The notes under the pieces were generated by a model. The model had not been told where the DNA came from. It was given only the letters and a program-made list of their open reading frames with translations, and searched no databases. A stretch of 64,000 nt of DNA from Flemingiibacterium sp045636145 (GTDB lineage Bacteria; Bacillota; Clostridia; Oscillospirales; CAG-272): NCBI GenBank assembly GCA_045636145.1, contig JAZTWV010000045.1, forward strand, positions 12,463 to 76,462, read 5' to 3'. The stretch's first letter is position 1, and each line of letters begins with the position of its first letter. Below, piece by piece: positions 26,874-34,701 of the stretch. The position numbers and the translations under genes were made by a program.

Positions 26874-26920
26874 TGGGGGTGTCTCAAATGCTCTGTTGTT
26901 TTGCGTTTGGGACACCCCCA
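26874..26920 (+). terminator. Large hairpin after nifU
   Basis: A 15-bp stem (26874-26888 with 26906-26920, one wobble) with a 17-base loop begins six bases after the stop. There is no T-tract, so it may stabilise or process the mRNA rather than terminate it. Confidence 0.55.
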
Positions 26921-27413
26921 ATATGTTTACAAAACACGCGCCGTGGGTTTGTGTTCATCTGCGGACCGTACTGCGCGTTAGTTGTTTTCTATTAGGATAA
27001 ATAAACGGTTTTGAATCGGTGATGCAATATGAAAATGTAAAAAACATCGAAATGGAGATATTTGTCAAAAAAACAGCAAATTTGTGTGTTTTGCATATGT
27101 GTAGAAAAAAGAGTGAAATTTTTGTGCAAAATGCCTTATAAAATGGAGCCTATATTGCATTATGAAAACTCTGTTAAAACGATAAAATGAGTAATTTTGA
27201 ATTACCTGTGCAGGATAACCTTTAAATACGCCTTTAAAAATGCCGTGTTTTATGGAAAAACGGTAAATAATTATTACATATATAATACTACAAGTATAAA
27301 ACAAGCGGCGCGGCAAAAAGAAAAATGAAAAAATGGAAATGTGAACAAATACTAAGTGTGCAATATCGAAGATTTGAAGCTGTAACTGAAAACATCGATA
27401 TATAATACCGCTC
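26921..27413. other. Long AT-rich non-coding stretch
   Basis: About 490 bases with no supportable gene. A 7-bp inverted repeat (ATATCGA at 27363-27369 and TCGATAT at 27395-27401) sits just upstream of the -35 at 27414 and could be an activator site. Otherwise I see only AT-rich sequence. Confidence 0.5.
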
Positions 27414-27442
27414 TTGACTTTTTCTTGATGTTATGTTATTAT
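27414..27442 (+). promoter_or_regulatory. Promoter of the 27.6-39.8 kb transport locus
   Basis: TTGACT at 27414-27419, 17-base spacer, TATTAT at 27437-27442, with TGT before the -10. It predicts a start near 27449 and a leader of about 207 bases. Confidence 0.8.
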
Positions 27443-27448
27443 ATTGGT

Positions 27449-27655
27449 ATGAAAAAATCGGCAGGTTCTCCGAAAAACAGGGGAACGGTCGGTTGGTTCA
27501 ATGCTTTGTGCCGCCATTTTTCGCATCGGTACGCACCGTTTTTACATTTTTGCCACGCTTAAAACGGTTGCGGCAATGCAGATTGTGAGGGGGCACAGGG
27601 TTTTTATGCGATTCTATACCCTTCAAAAGTAATTCTTGGCAGGAGGAAAAGGTTG
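27449..27655 (+). promoter_or_regulatory. Structured leader of the transport locus
   Basis: The leader has several possible stems: 27465-27471 with 27480-27486; a small CGGT/ACCG hairpin at 27527-27538 followed by TTTTT; a competing pairing of 27535-27542 with 27561-27568; and 27509-27514 with 27570-27575. The pairings exclude each other, as in an attenuator. It ends with AGGAGG at 27641-27646. Confidence 0.4.
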
Positions 27656-30619
27656 ATGAGAAAAACCAGATTAACACGGTTAACTGCTGTTTTTTTATCA
27701 TTGATTATGCTCGGCTCCGCATTCAGTACTACAACTGCTGCGGAAAAAACTGATGATAAGCTGTCGTCCACAGTCGGCTATGATATAGACGATGTGCGCG
27801 ACCTGCTCAGTGCCGAAGAGTACGCTAAATATGCAGAAAGAAATGCTGATGTTGCGCGTGCACGAAAGACAATAGTGATAAACGCAGTTGATTACAACAA
27901 AGAGGAGACTGATGCCAATGTTGAGCTCCGCGACGGAGGTATTTATACTCCGGGAAGCGGAAGCGTAACATGGAATGTTGAGATTCCGTCTACGGCGAAA
28001 TACGCGCTGAAAATAGAATACAACTTCCCGGAGGACGGAAAATCTACCTCCATTGAGCGCAGACTTCGCATCGACGGTGAATATCCGTTCAAAGGTGCGA
28101 GATACCTCTCAATAACAAAAGTGTGGCGCGACGAATATGTGATTGCCGACGATGGCAGCGTAGCCTTTGAGACAGACCTTGCAGGCAATGATATCAGACC
28201 TCACAAGTACATAACTCCCGAATGGAGTACCTATGTGGCGAGCGACTCTACAGGTTATGATATTCATCCTTACGAGTTCGTTCTTGAAGAGGGTGAGCAT
28301 ACCATTTCGCTTGAAGCTACCCGTGAGGATCTGATTATCAAATCAATCACACTTTATCCGTATGAGGAGCTTCCAACATACGCCGAGATAAAGGCGGAGT
28401 ATGAGAAAAAGGGCTATAAGCCGGCCGATGGTGCTGAGCCTATAATTCTTCAGGCAGAGCTTGCGGATGCAACATCTGACAGTACCATCTATCCTGCCAA
28501 TGACAGAAGCTCCGCGCTTACACAGCCGCAGCATCCCTCGCTTTCAAAGCTTAACTACATTGGCGGTACGAAATGGCAGAGCGTAGGTCAGTGGATAGAA
28601 TATTCCTTTACTCCCGACGTATCCGGACTTTATGAGATCGTTCCGCGCTACAAGCAGGCTGATCTTTCGGGTATGTACACCTCCCGCCGTATTTACATAA
28701 ACGGTGAAGTGCCTTTTGAAGATGCGAATTTCCTTCAGTTCAACTATTCCGATGTATGGCAGACAGCTCCCATCGGAGGTGAGGAAGGCTCTTTCGAATT
28801 TTACTTTGAGGCAGGCGAGAAATATACGATTCGCTTTGAAGTCGTTCTTGGTGATATGAGTGAAATCATCGGACGAGTACAGGCGGCTCTTGACGCTATC
28901 AACGCCGATTATCTGAAAATACTTCAGATTACCGGTGCAGACCCCGATGAATACCGTGACTACAATTTCAGAAATCTTATTCCAGATACCATCAGGAATT
29001 TGTATGAACAGTACATTGAGCTTACCAAGATTTCAGAGATTCTCGTTGAAATCAACGGCGAAAAGGGCAACAATACTGCAACCCTTGATAACATTGCACG
29101 TGTGCTCAAGACTATGGCTACGGACGAAGACCAGGTTGCAAGAAACCTTAGCTCTTTGAAGTCCTATATCGGTACTCTCGGTACATGGCTTAACAATGTA
29201 AGAAAGCAGCCGCTTTCCTTTGACTATATTTCCATTCAACCCTCCGGATCAAAGATGCCTAAGGCTGAGGCTAACTTCTTCGAAGCGGCAGGATTTGAAA
29301 TCAGCGCGTTTGTAATGTCCTTCTTCACCGATTACTCCAACCTCGGTGCAACAATTGAGCTTGATGAGTCATCTGTAATTGATGTTTGGACACAGACTGA
29401 TCGCGACTCCGCTCAGGTTATCCGCGCTCTTTGCGATAACTACTTTACATCCACTCAGAACATAGGCGTTAATCTTCGTCTTGTTGCCGCCGGTACTCTG
29501 CTTCCCGCAACTCTTGCGGGCATGGGTCCTGATGTAGCAATGGAGAATGCACAGACAATTCCCGTTCAGTACGCAATTCGTAACGCGGTACAGCCGCTTA
29601 ACGACTTTGATACATTCGACGAGGTGGTTTCCAGATTCTCCGAGTCTGCTACTGTTCCGCTTTCACTGTACGGTACTACCTACGGTCTGCCCGAAACTCA
29701 GACCTTTAGCATGGTATTCTACCGTAAGGACGTATTTGCTGAGCTTGGTGTTGATATTCCCAAGACATGGGATGACCTTATGTCGATCGTTCCCGTACTT
29801 CAGTACAATAATATGCAGGTAGGTATTCCCGGAAACTACGGCGGACTCCAGCTGTTCCTCTATCAGATGGGCGGAGAGCTCTATGCGGATGATGGCATGA
29901 GAGTTAACCTTGACTCCAACCTGGCACTTGAAGCTTTTGATACTATGTGTTCGTACTTCACACAGTATTCCTTCCCGATCACCTATGATGCGGCTAACCG
30001 CTTCAGAACCGGTGAAATGCCTCTTATCTTCGCTGACTATATTACAATGTACAATCAGCTGACGGTATTCGCAACTGAAATACGCGATCGTTGGGAGTTC
30101 GTTCCCTCTATCGGTATGGAGGACGAAGAAGGCAACATCAATAACACAGCTATCTCCACTGTTACCGCTATTGTTATGATGAATGGTTGCGAGAAGCGTG
30201 AGAATGCTTGGAAGTACATGGATTGGTTTACTACTGCTGAGACACAGTCAAGCTACGCTAACGAAAAGATTGCTATCGTAGGTCCCGGTTCTATGTATGC
30301 AACGGCTAATAAGGAAGCACTTGCCTCCTTGCCGTGGTCAACTACCGACCTTGATAACATCCTTGCACAGTACAACAATCTGGCGACTATTCCTGAGATG
30401 CCCGGCGGATATATTATTTCCCGTTATGTAGGATTTGCATTCCTTGATGCTTACAACAACCATGCAGATCCCGTTGAAGGACTCCTCGGTTATATTGATG
30501 ATATGAACAAGGAGATCACCAGAAAGCGTAAAGAGTTTGATCTTGATACGCTTGAGCTTGGTGAAACTCTTGCTGACAGAGAAGCTAAGAAAAATCAGCA
30601 GAGCGAATCCGATAAATAA
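27656..30619 (+). CDS. Giant carbohydrate-binding/solute-binding protein of an ABC importer
   Basis: A 987-residue secreted protein, about twice the usual size. In order there are a signal peptide ending near TTTAA; a beta-sandwich-like domain at about residues 72-235; a second similar one at about 265-405, the two sharing phrases such as RRLRIDGEYPFKGARYL and RRIYINGEVPFEDANFL; a helical linker to about 530; and a family-1 solute-binding domain from about 560 to 960 (MVFYRKDVFAELGVDIPKTW, then PLIFADYITMYNQ). There is no lipobox Cys, so the anchoring mode is unclear. It heads a locus with four permeases. The duplicated domains resemble carbohydrate-binding modules, suggesting capture of a polymer; the ligand is unknown. 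Confidence 0.85.
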   Translation: MRKTRLTRLTAVFLSLIMLGSAFSTTTAAEKTDDKLSSTVGYDIDDVRDLLSAEEYAKYAERNADVARARKTIVINAVDYNKEETDANVELRDGGIYTPGSGSVTWNVEIPSTAKYALKIEYNFPEDGKSTSIERRLRIDGEYPFKGARYLSITKVWRDEYVIADDGSVAFETDLAGNDIRPHKYITPEWSTYVASDSTGYDIHPYEFVLEEGEHTISLEATREDLIIKSITLYPYEELPTYAEIKAEYEKKGYKPADGAEPIILQAELADATSDSTIYPANDRSSALTQPQHPSLSKLNYIGGTKWQSVGQWIEYSFTPDVSGLYEIVPRYKQADLSGMYTSRRIYINGEVPFEDANFLQFNYSDVWQTAPIGGEEGSFEFYFEAGEKYTIRFEVVLGDMSEIIGRVQAALDAINADYLKILQITGADPDEYRDYNFRNLIPDTIRNLYEQYIELTKISEILVEINGEKGNNTATLDNIARVLKTMATDEDQVARNLSSLKSYIGTLGTWLNNVRKQPLSFDYISIQPSGSKMPKAEANFFEAAGFEISAFVMSFFTDYSNLGATIELDESSVIDVWTQTDRDSAQVIRALCDNYFTSTQNIGVNLRLVAAGTLLPATLAGMGPDVAMENAQTIPVQYAIRNAVQPLNDFDTFDEVVSRFSESATVPLSLYGTTYGLPETQTFSMVFYRKDVFAELGVDIPKTWDDLMSIVPVLQYNNMQVGIPGNYGGLQLFLYQMGGELYADDGMRVNLDSNLALEAFDTMCSYFTQYSFPITYDAANRFRTGEMPLIFADYITMYNQLTVFATEIRDRWEFVPSIGMEDEEGNINNTAISTVTAIVMMNGCEKRENAWKYMDWFTTAETQSSYANEKIAIVGPGSMYATANKEALASLPWSTTDLDNILAQYNNLATIPEMPGGYIISRYVGFAFLDAYNNHADPVEGLLGYIDDMNKEITRKRKEFDLDTLELGETLADREAKKNQQSESDK

Positions 30620-30639
30620 TCTTCCTGCAAAATCCGCAT

Positions 30640-30662
30640 ACCGCCCTGCATTACAGGGCGGT
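30640..30662 (+). repeat. Intercistronic hairpin without T-tract
   Basis: A 9-bp perfect GC-rich stem (30640-30648 with 30654-30662, loop CATTA) lies between the binding-protein stop and the first permease. Such hairpins commonly protect the 3' end of the abundant binding-protein message. Confidence 0.7.
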
Positions 30663-30710
30663 GGAGCGGGTGTAACGGGATAATCAAAATCTGTAAAGGA
30701 GACAACACAC

Positions 30711-31667
30711 ATGTCACAGAATGCAGCGGCTGTTAAAACGCCGAAGCCGACATCTCGTAAAGACATGACCAAATTTCAGTGGACTATCAAAGAGATTGCC
30801 CGTAATAAGACTGCGTATTTTATGATCGCACCTTTTATGATTCTCTTCCTTATCTTTACTGTGTTTCCGGTTATTCTTTCGATGATTCTCAGCTTCACAG
30901 AGTTTAACCTGCTTGAATTCCCCAAATTCATTTTCATGGACAACTATATAAGACTGTTCCTTGACGATGATATATTCCTGACCGCGTGCCAGAATACTCT
31001 TGTATTTGCTTCGATCACCGGTCCTGCGTCTTACCTTATTTCACTGCTTGTAGCATGGTTCATTAACGAGCTTGCTCCCAAGATCCGTGCGATAGTAACA
31101 CTTATCTTCTATGCTCCGTCCATTGCAGGTTCGGTATACCTCATTTGGGCAACCCTTTTCTCCGGTGACTCATACGGTTATGTTAATGCATGGCTTATAG
31201 AATTTGGACTCATTACTGACCCGATCCTTTGGTTCAGCGATGCAAACTACGTTATGCCTCTTTGTATCGTGGTTGCTCTTTGGACATCGCTCGGTACTTC
31301 CTTCCTCTCATTTATTGCAGGTCTTCAGACTATTGATAAATCCCTTTATGAGGCGGGTGCCGTTGACGGCATAAAGAACAGATGGCAGGAGCTTTGGTAT
31401 ATCACCCTTCCGACCATGAAGCCTCAGCTTATGTTCGGTGCGGTCATGAGTATTACCAATTCATTCAGCTTTGGTGCAGTCGTTACAGCACTTGCGGGCT
31501 TCCCTTCAGTTGACTATGCGGCACACACTATCATGCATCACCTTGATGACTATGGCGGACAACGATTTGAGGTAGGTTATTCCTCCACAATTGCGGTTAT
31601 CCTCTTTGTTATCATGGTAGGATGCAACTTGGTAATCAAGAAACTCTTATCGAAGGTGGGACAATAA
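30711..31667 (+). CDS. Sugar ABC transporter permease, MalF-like
   Basis: A 318-residue inner-membrane subunit with about six transmembrane segments. The EAA loop that docks onto the ATPase reads YEAGAVDGIKNRWQELW, and the family's typical AVDG and TLP elements are present. A long basic N-terminal tail precedes the first segment. The next permease starts one base after its stop, so the two are translationally linked and form the first heterodimer of the locus. No ATPase is encoded nearby. Confidence 0.92.
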   Translation: MSQNAAAVKTPKPTSRKDMTKFQWTIKEIARNKTAYFMIAPFMILFLIFTVFPVILSMILSFTEFNLLEFPKFIFMDNYIRLFLDDDIFLTACQNTLVFASITGPASYLISLLVAWFINELAPKIRAIVTLIFYAPSIAGSVYLIWATLFSGDSYGYVNAWLIEFGLITDPILWFSDANYVMPLCIVVALWTSLGTSFLSFIAGLQTIDKSLYEAGAVDGIKNRWQELWYITLPTMKPQLMFGAVMSITNSFSFGAVVTALAGFPSVDYAAHTIMHHLDDYGGQRFEVGYSSTIAVILFVIMVGCNLVIKKLLSKVGQ

Positions 31668-31668
31668 A

Positions 31669-32541
31669 ATGGCAAGATTAAGAACCAGAAAACATAAAGT
31701 TGTCCTCAACCGTTCGGTTGGAGGCGACATCGGAATCAATGTAATGCTTATTCTTCTTGGTGCTTTCATGTTCCTGCCTATGGTTTATGTTATCATGCAG
31801 TCGCTGAAGCCCCTTGATGAACTTTGGATGTTCCCCCCGCGTTTCTATGTAAAGAGCCCCACGCTTAAGAACTTTACCGACCTGTTTAAGCTTATGAGCA
31901 CCTCGTGGGTACCTTTCTCAAGATACATATTCAACACGGTGTTTATTTCGGTTGCAGGTACAGCAGGTAATCTTATGTTCTCGTCGCTTGCGGCTTACGC
32001 TCTTGCAAAGATTAAATTCCCCGGACGTAAGTGGATATTCGAGGTTATCGTTCTCTCCCTTATGTTCCATACCACAGTTACTGCAATTGCCAACTATCTC
32101 ACCATGAGTATGCTCCATTGGGTAGATACCTATCTTGCGATAGTCGTTCCCGCTTGGTGTACTTCGCTTGGTCTGTACCTTATGAAGCAGTTTATGGAGT
32201 CTTCGGTTTCCGATGCGGTGCTTGAATCTGCCCGTCTTGACGGTGCTTCCGAGTTCTATACATTCCTTAAGATTGCGATGCCAATGGTTAAGCCTGCTTG
32301 GCTTACCCTCATCATCTACTCCTTCCAGGGCCTTTGGAACTCCGGTAACTCCATCTACATTTATTCCGAGCAACTTAAGACCTTTAACTACGCAATTAAC
32401 CAGATCGTAGCCGGCGGTATCGCTCGTGCGGGCGCGGCGGCAGCTTCTCAGGTAATTATGATGGCTGTGCCGATCTCCGTTTTTGTTATCTCGCAGAGTA
32501 ACATTATCGAGACGATGGGTTCGTCGGGTATGAAGGACTAA
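31669..32541 (+). CDS. Sugar ABC transporter permease, MalG-like
   Basis: A 290-residue membrane subunit, the second half of the first permease pair. The EAA-type loop is LESARLDGASEFYTFLK. The MalG-like features FLPMVYVIMQSLKPLDELWMF after the first segment and a large periplasmic-type loop are present. Its C-terminus ends SQSNIIETMGSSGMKD, the place where MalG-type permeases contact the binding protein or the pathway. The NHL-Yip1 gene starts 11 bases later. Confidence 0.92.
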   Translation: MARLRTRKHKVVLNRSVGGDIGINVMLILLGAFMFLPMVYVIMQSLKPLDELWMFPPRFYVKSPTLKNFTDLFKLMSTSWVPFSRYIFNTVFISVAGTAGNLMFSSLAAYALAKIKFPGRKWIFEVIVLSLMFHTTVTAIANYLTMSMLHWVDTYLAIVVPAWCTSLGLYLMKQFMESSVSDAVLESARLDGASEFYTFLKIAMPMVKPAWLTLIIYSFQGLWNSGNSIYIYSEQLKTFNYAINQIVAGGIARAGAAAASQVIMMAVPISVFVISQSNIIETMGSSGMKD

Positions 32542-32552
32542 GGAGGGTAATA

Positions 32553-34679
32553 ATGAAGAAACTTACAAAGATTTTTGCCCTCGCAGCGTGTGTCATCCTC
32601 GTTCTCGGATGTATGCCGCTCGGTGCTATCACACCTTATTCCACCTACACCTATTCTATAGACGGATTTGCACTTATGTCTCCGGATGCTTATGTGCCCG
32701 ACAGACAGGTTGACTCCGCTTATATGGGGCTTGAAACACCCATTGACGACCCCAGAGACATGGTTGTGGACGGCAGAAAGAATATTTATATTGCAGATGC
32801 CGCAAACAACCGTATAGTGGTGCTTGACAGATATTTCAAGGTTAAGTTTACCATTGACGAGTTTATTAACCAGAACGGTGTTCCGGATGCTCTTAAATCT
32901 CCTTCCGGTGTATATGTGACCGATGAGAAGATATACGTTGCTGATACGGATAATAACCGTATTGTAATGTTTGAGCTTGACGGTACTTTTTACAAGGTTA
33001 TCAAGGAACCCGATGCGGACGTGTTCCCCGCAGGTTCCATCTATAAGCCGGTAGCTATTGCAGTTGATGAATACGGCCGTATTTACGTCGTATCTTCCAC
33101 TACATACATGGGTGTTATTGCTATCAATGAGGATGGTGTATTCCAGGGCTTTATCGGTGCTCAGAAGGTTACAGTGGATCCCCTTCAGGTTATCTGGAGA
33201 AGATTCCAGACCGCTGACCAGAGAGCACGGTCTCAGCGGTACGTATCTACCGAATTCAACAATATTACTATTGATGAAAACGGATTTATTTACGTTACTA
33301 CCTCATCTGTAAAAGAGGCCTCACAGCAGGCAGCACTTCGGGATAAGAGCGGCACATATGCTCCTGTTAAGAAGCTCAACACCGCAGGCTCGGATATCAT
33401 GAAGCGTAACGGCTTTTTCGGTCCTGGCGGCGAGGTTAACGTAACTAACCTCTCTACCGCAGAGATCACAGGTCCTTCCAAGATCATCGACGCAGCTGTA
33501 GGACCGGAAAACACATGGTCAATAATCGACGAAAAGCGTTCCAAGATCTACACATACGATGAAGACGGAAATCTCCTCTTTATCTTTGGTGATAAGGGTC
33601 AGCAGCTCGGTAATATTCAGTCTGTTGAGGCTATCGCTTACCTTGACAATGATATTTTGATTCTTGACAAGACTGCCGACAATATTACGGTATTCAGACG
33701 CACCGAATACGGCGATTTGCTCCTCGATGCTATCAGAAATACCAATGAGCGCAACTACGACACAACTATTAACTATTGGACAGAGATTCTTAAGAGAAAC
33801 AACAACTTCGATACTGCATATATCGGCATTGGTAAGAGCCTTTACAGAAGTGCCGAGTATGAGGAGTCTCTTTCGTACTACAAGTCCGCTTATGATACCG
33901 AAAACTATTCTGAATCCTTTAAGGAAATCAGAAAAGAGTGGATTTCCAACTATATTCTTCTTATTCCGCTCTTTGCAATAGTATTTATTGTACTTTTCGT
34001 GCTTTTCAACAAGTATGCTGCAAATCTCAACAAGAAAACTCAGCTTAAGAAAGGAAGAAAGACCTTCTGGGAAGAGATTATCTACGCTTTCCACCTCATC
34101 CTGCATCCGTTTGACGGATTCTGGGATCTGAAGCATGAGCAGCGCGGTTCAATGAGAGCTGCGTTTGTATGGCTGGCGATAGCTATCCTTACATTCTTCT
34201 ATCAGGGCGTTGGAACCGGTTATATATTCAATCCTCGTCAGGCTTCAACAACTATTCTGGTGCAGATAACCGCAGTTGTAGTTCCTGTAATCCTTTGGGT
34301 TGTTGCTAACTGGTGTCTCACCACTCTGTTTGACGGTGAGGGCAGTCTTAAGGATATTTTCATAGCAACCTGCTATGCACTTGTTCCCCTGCCTATACTT
34401 ATCATTCCTTCAGTTCTCATTTCCAATATCGCACTTTCATCTGAGGCAGCCATCATCAATCTTCTTGTAAGTTTTGCATTTGTATGGTGCGGACTTCTCC
34501 TCTTCTTCGGTATGATGGTAACTCATGACTACACATTCTCAAAGAACGTGCTCACATCGGTCGGTACTATAATCGGTATGGCGATCATCATGTTTATCGG
34601 TATTCTGTTCTCGACACTGCTTGCGAAGATCGTAAGCTTTGTTTCCAGCATCATTACCGAGATCGCGTTCCGTATGTAA
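32553..34679 (+). CDS. NHL-repeat, TPR-like and Yip1-domain membrane protein
   Basis: A 708-residue protein with an unusual build. After an N-terminal signal or anchor segment there is an NHL beta-propeller (repeats such as PRDMVVDGRKNIYIADAANN and SGVYVTDEKIYVADTDNNRI, about residues 65-380), a short TPR-like helical stretch (AYIGIGKSLYRSAEYEESL), a transmembrane segment at about 465-486, a basic cytoplasmic loop, and a C-terminal Yip1-type membrane domain with about five segments. The propeller should face outside. It sits between the permease pairs and the DUF5696 gene, so it may organise the complex or sense the substrate. No enzymatic motif is seen. Confidence 0.8.
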   Translation: MKKLTKIFALAACVILVLGCMPLGAITPYSTYTYSIDGFALMSPDAYVPDRQVDSAYMGLETPIDDPRDMVVDGRKNIYIADAANNRIVVLDRYFKVKFTIDEFINQNGVPDALKSPSGVYVTDEKIYVADTDNNRIVMFELDGTFYKVIKEPDADVFPAGSIYKPVAIAVDEYGRIYVVSSTTYMGVIAINEDGVFQGFIGAQKVTVDPLQVIWRRFQTADQRARSQRYVSTEFNNITIDENGFIYVTTSSVKEASQQAALRDKSGTYAPVKKLNTAGSDIMKRNGFFGPGGEVNVTNLSTAEITGPSKIIDAAVGPENTWSIIDEKRSKIYTYDEDGNLLFIFGDKGQQLGNIQSVEAIAYLDNDILILDKTADNITVFRRTEYGDLLLDAIRNTNERNYDTTINYWTEILKRNNNFDTAYIGIGKSLYRSAEYEESLSYYKSAYDTENYSESFKEIRKEWISNYILLIPLFAIVFIVLFVLFNKYAANLNKKTQLKKGRKTFWEEIIYAFHLILHPFDGFWDLKHEQRGSMRAAFVWLAIAILTFFYQGVGTGYIFNPRQASTTILVQITAVVVPVILWVVANWCLTTLFDGEGSLKDIFIATCYALVPLPILIIPSVLISNIALSSEAAIINLLVSFAFVWCGLLLFFGMMVTHDYTFSKNVLTSVGTIIGMAIIMFIGILFSTLLAKIVSFVSSIITEIAFRM

Positions 34680-34701
34680 TAACAGGATAGGAGTTATAGT
34701 A

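Noticed and set aside
27023..27139. A short ORF of 38 codons in the gap before the transport locus
   Set aside because: No Shine-Dalgarno, random-looking AT-rich codons and no resemblance to any protein.
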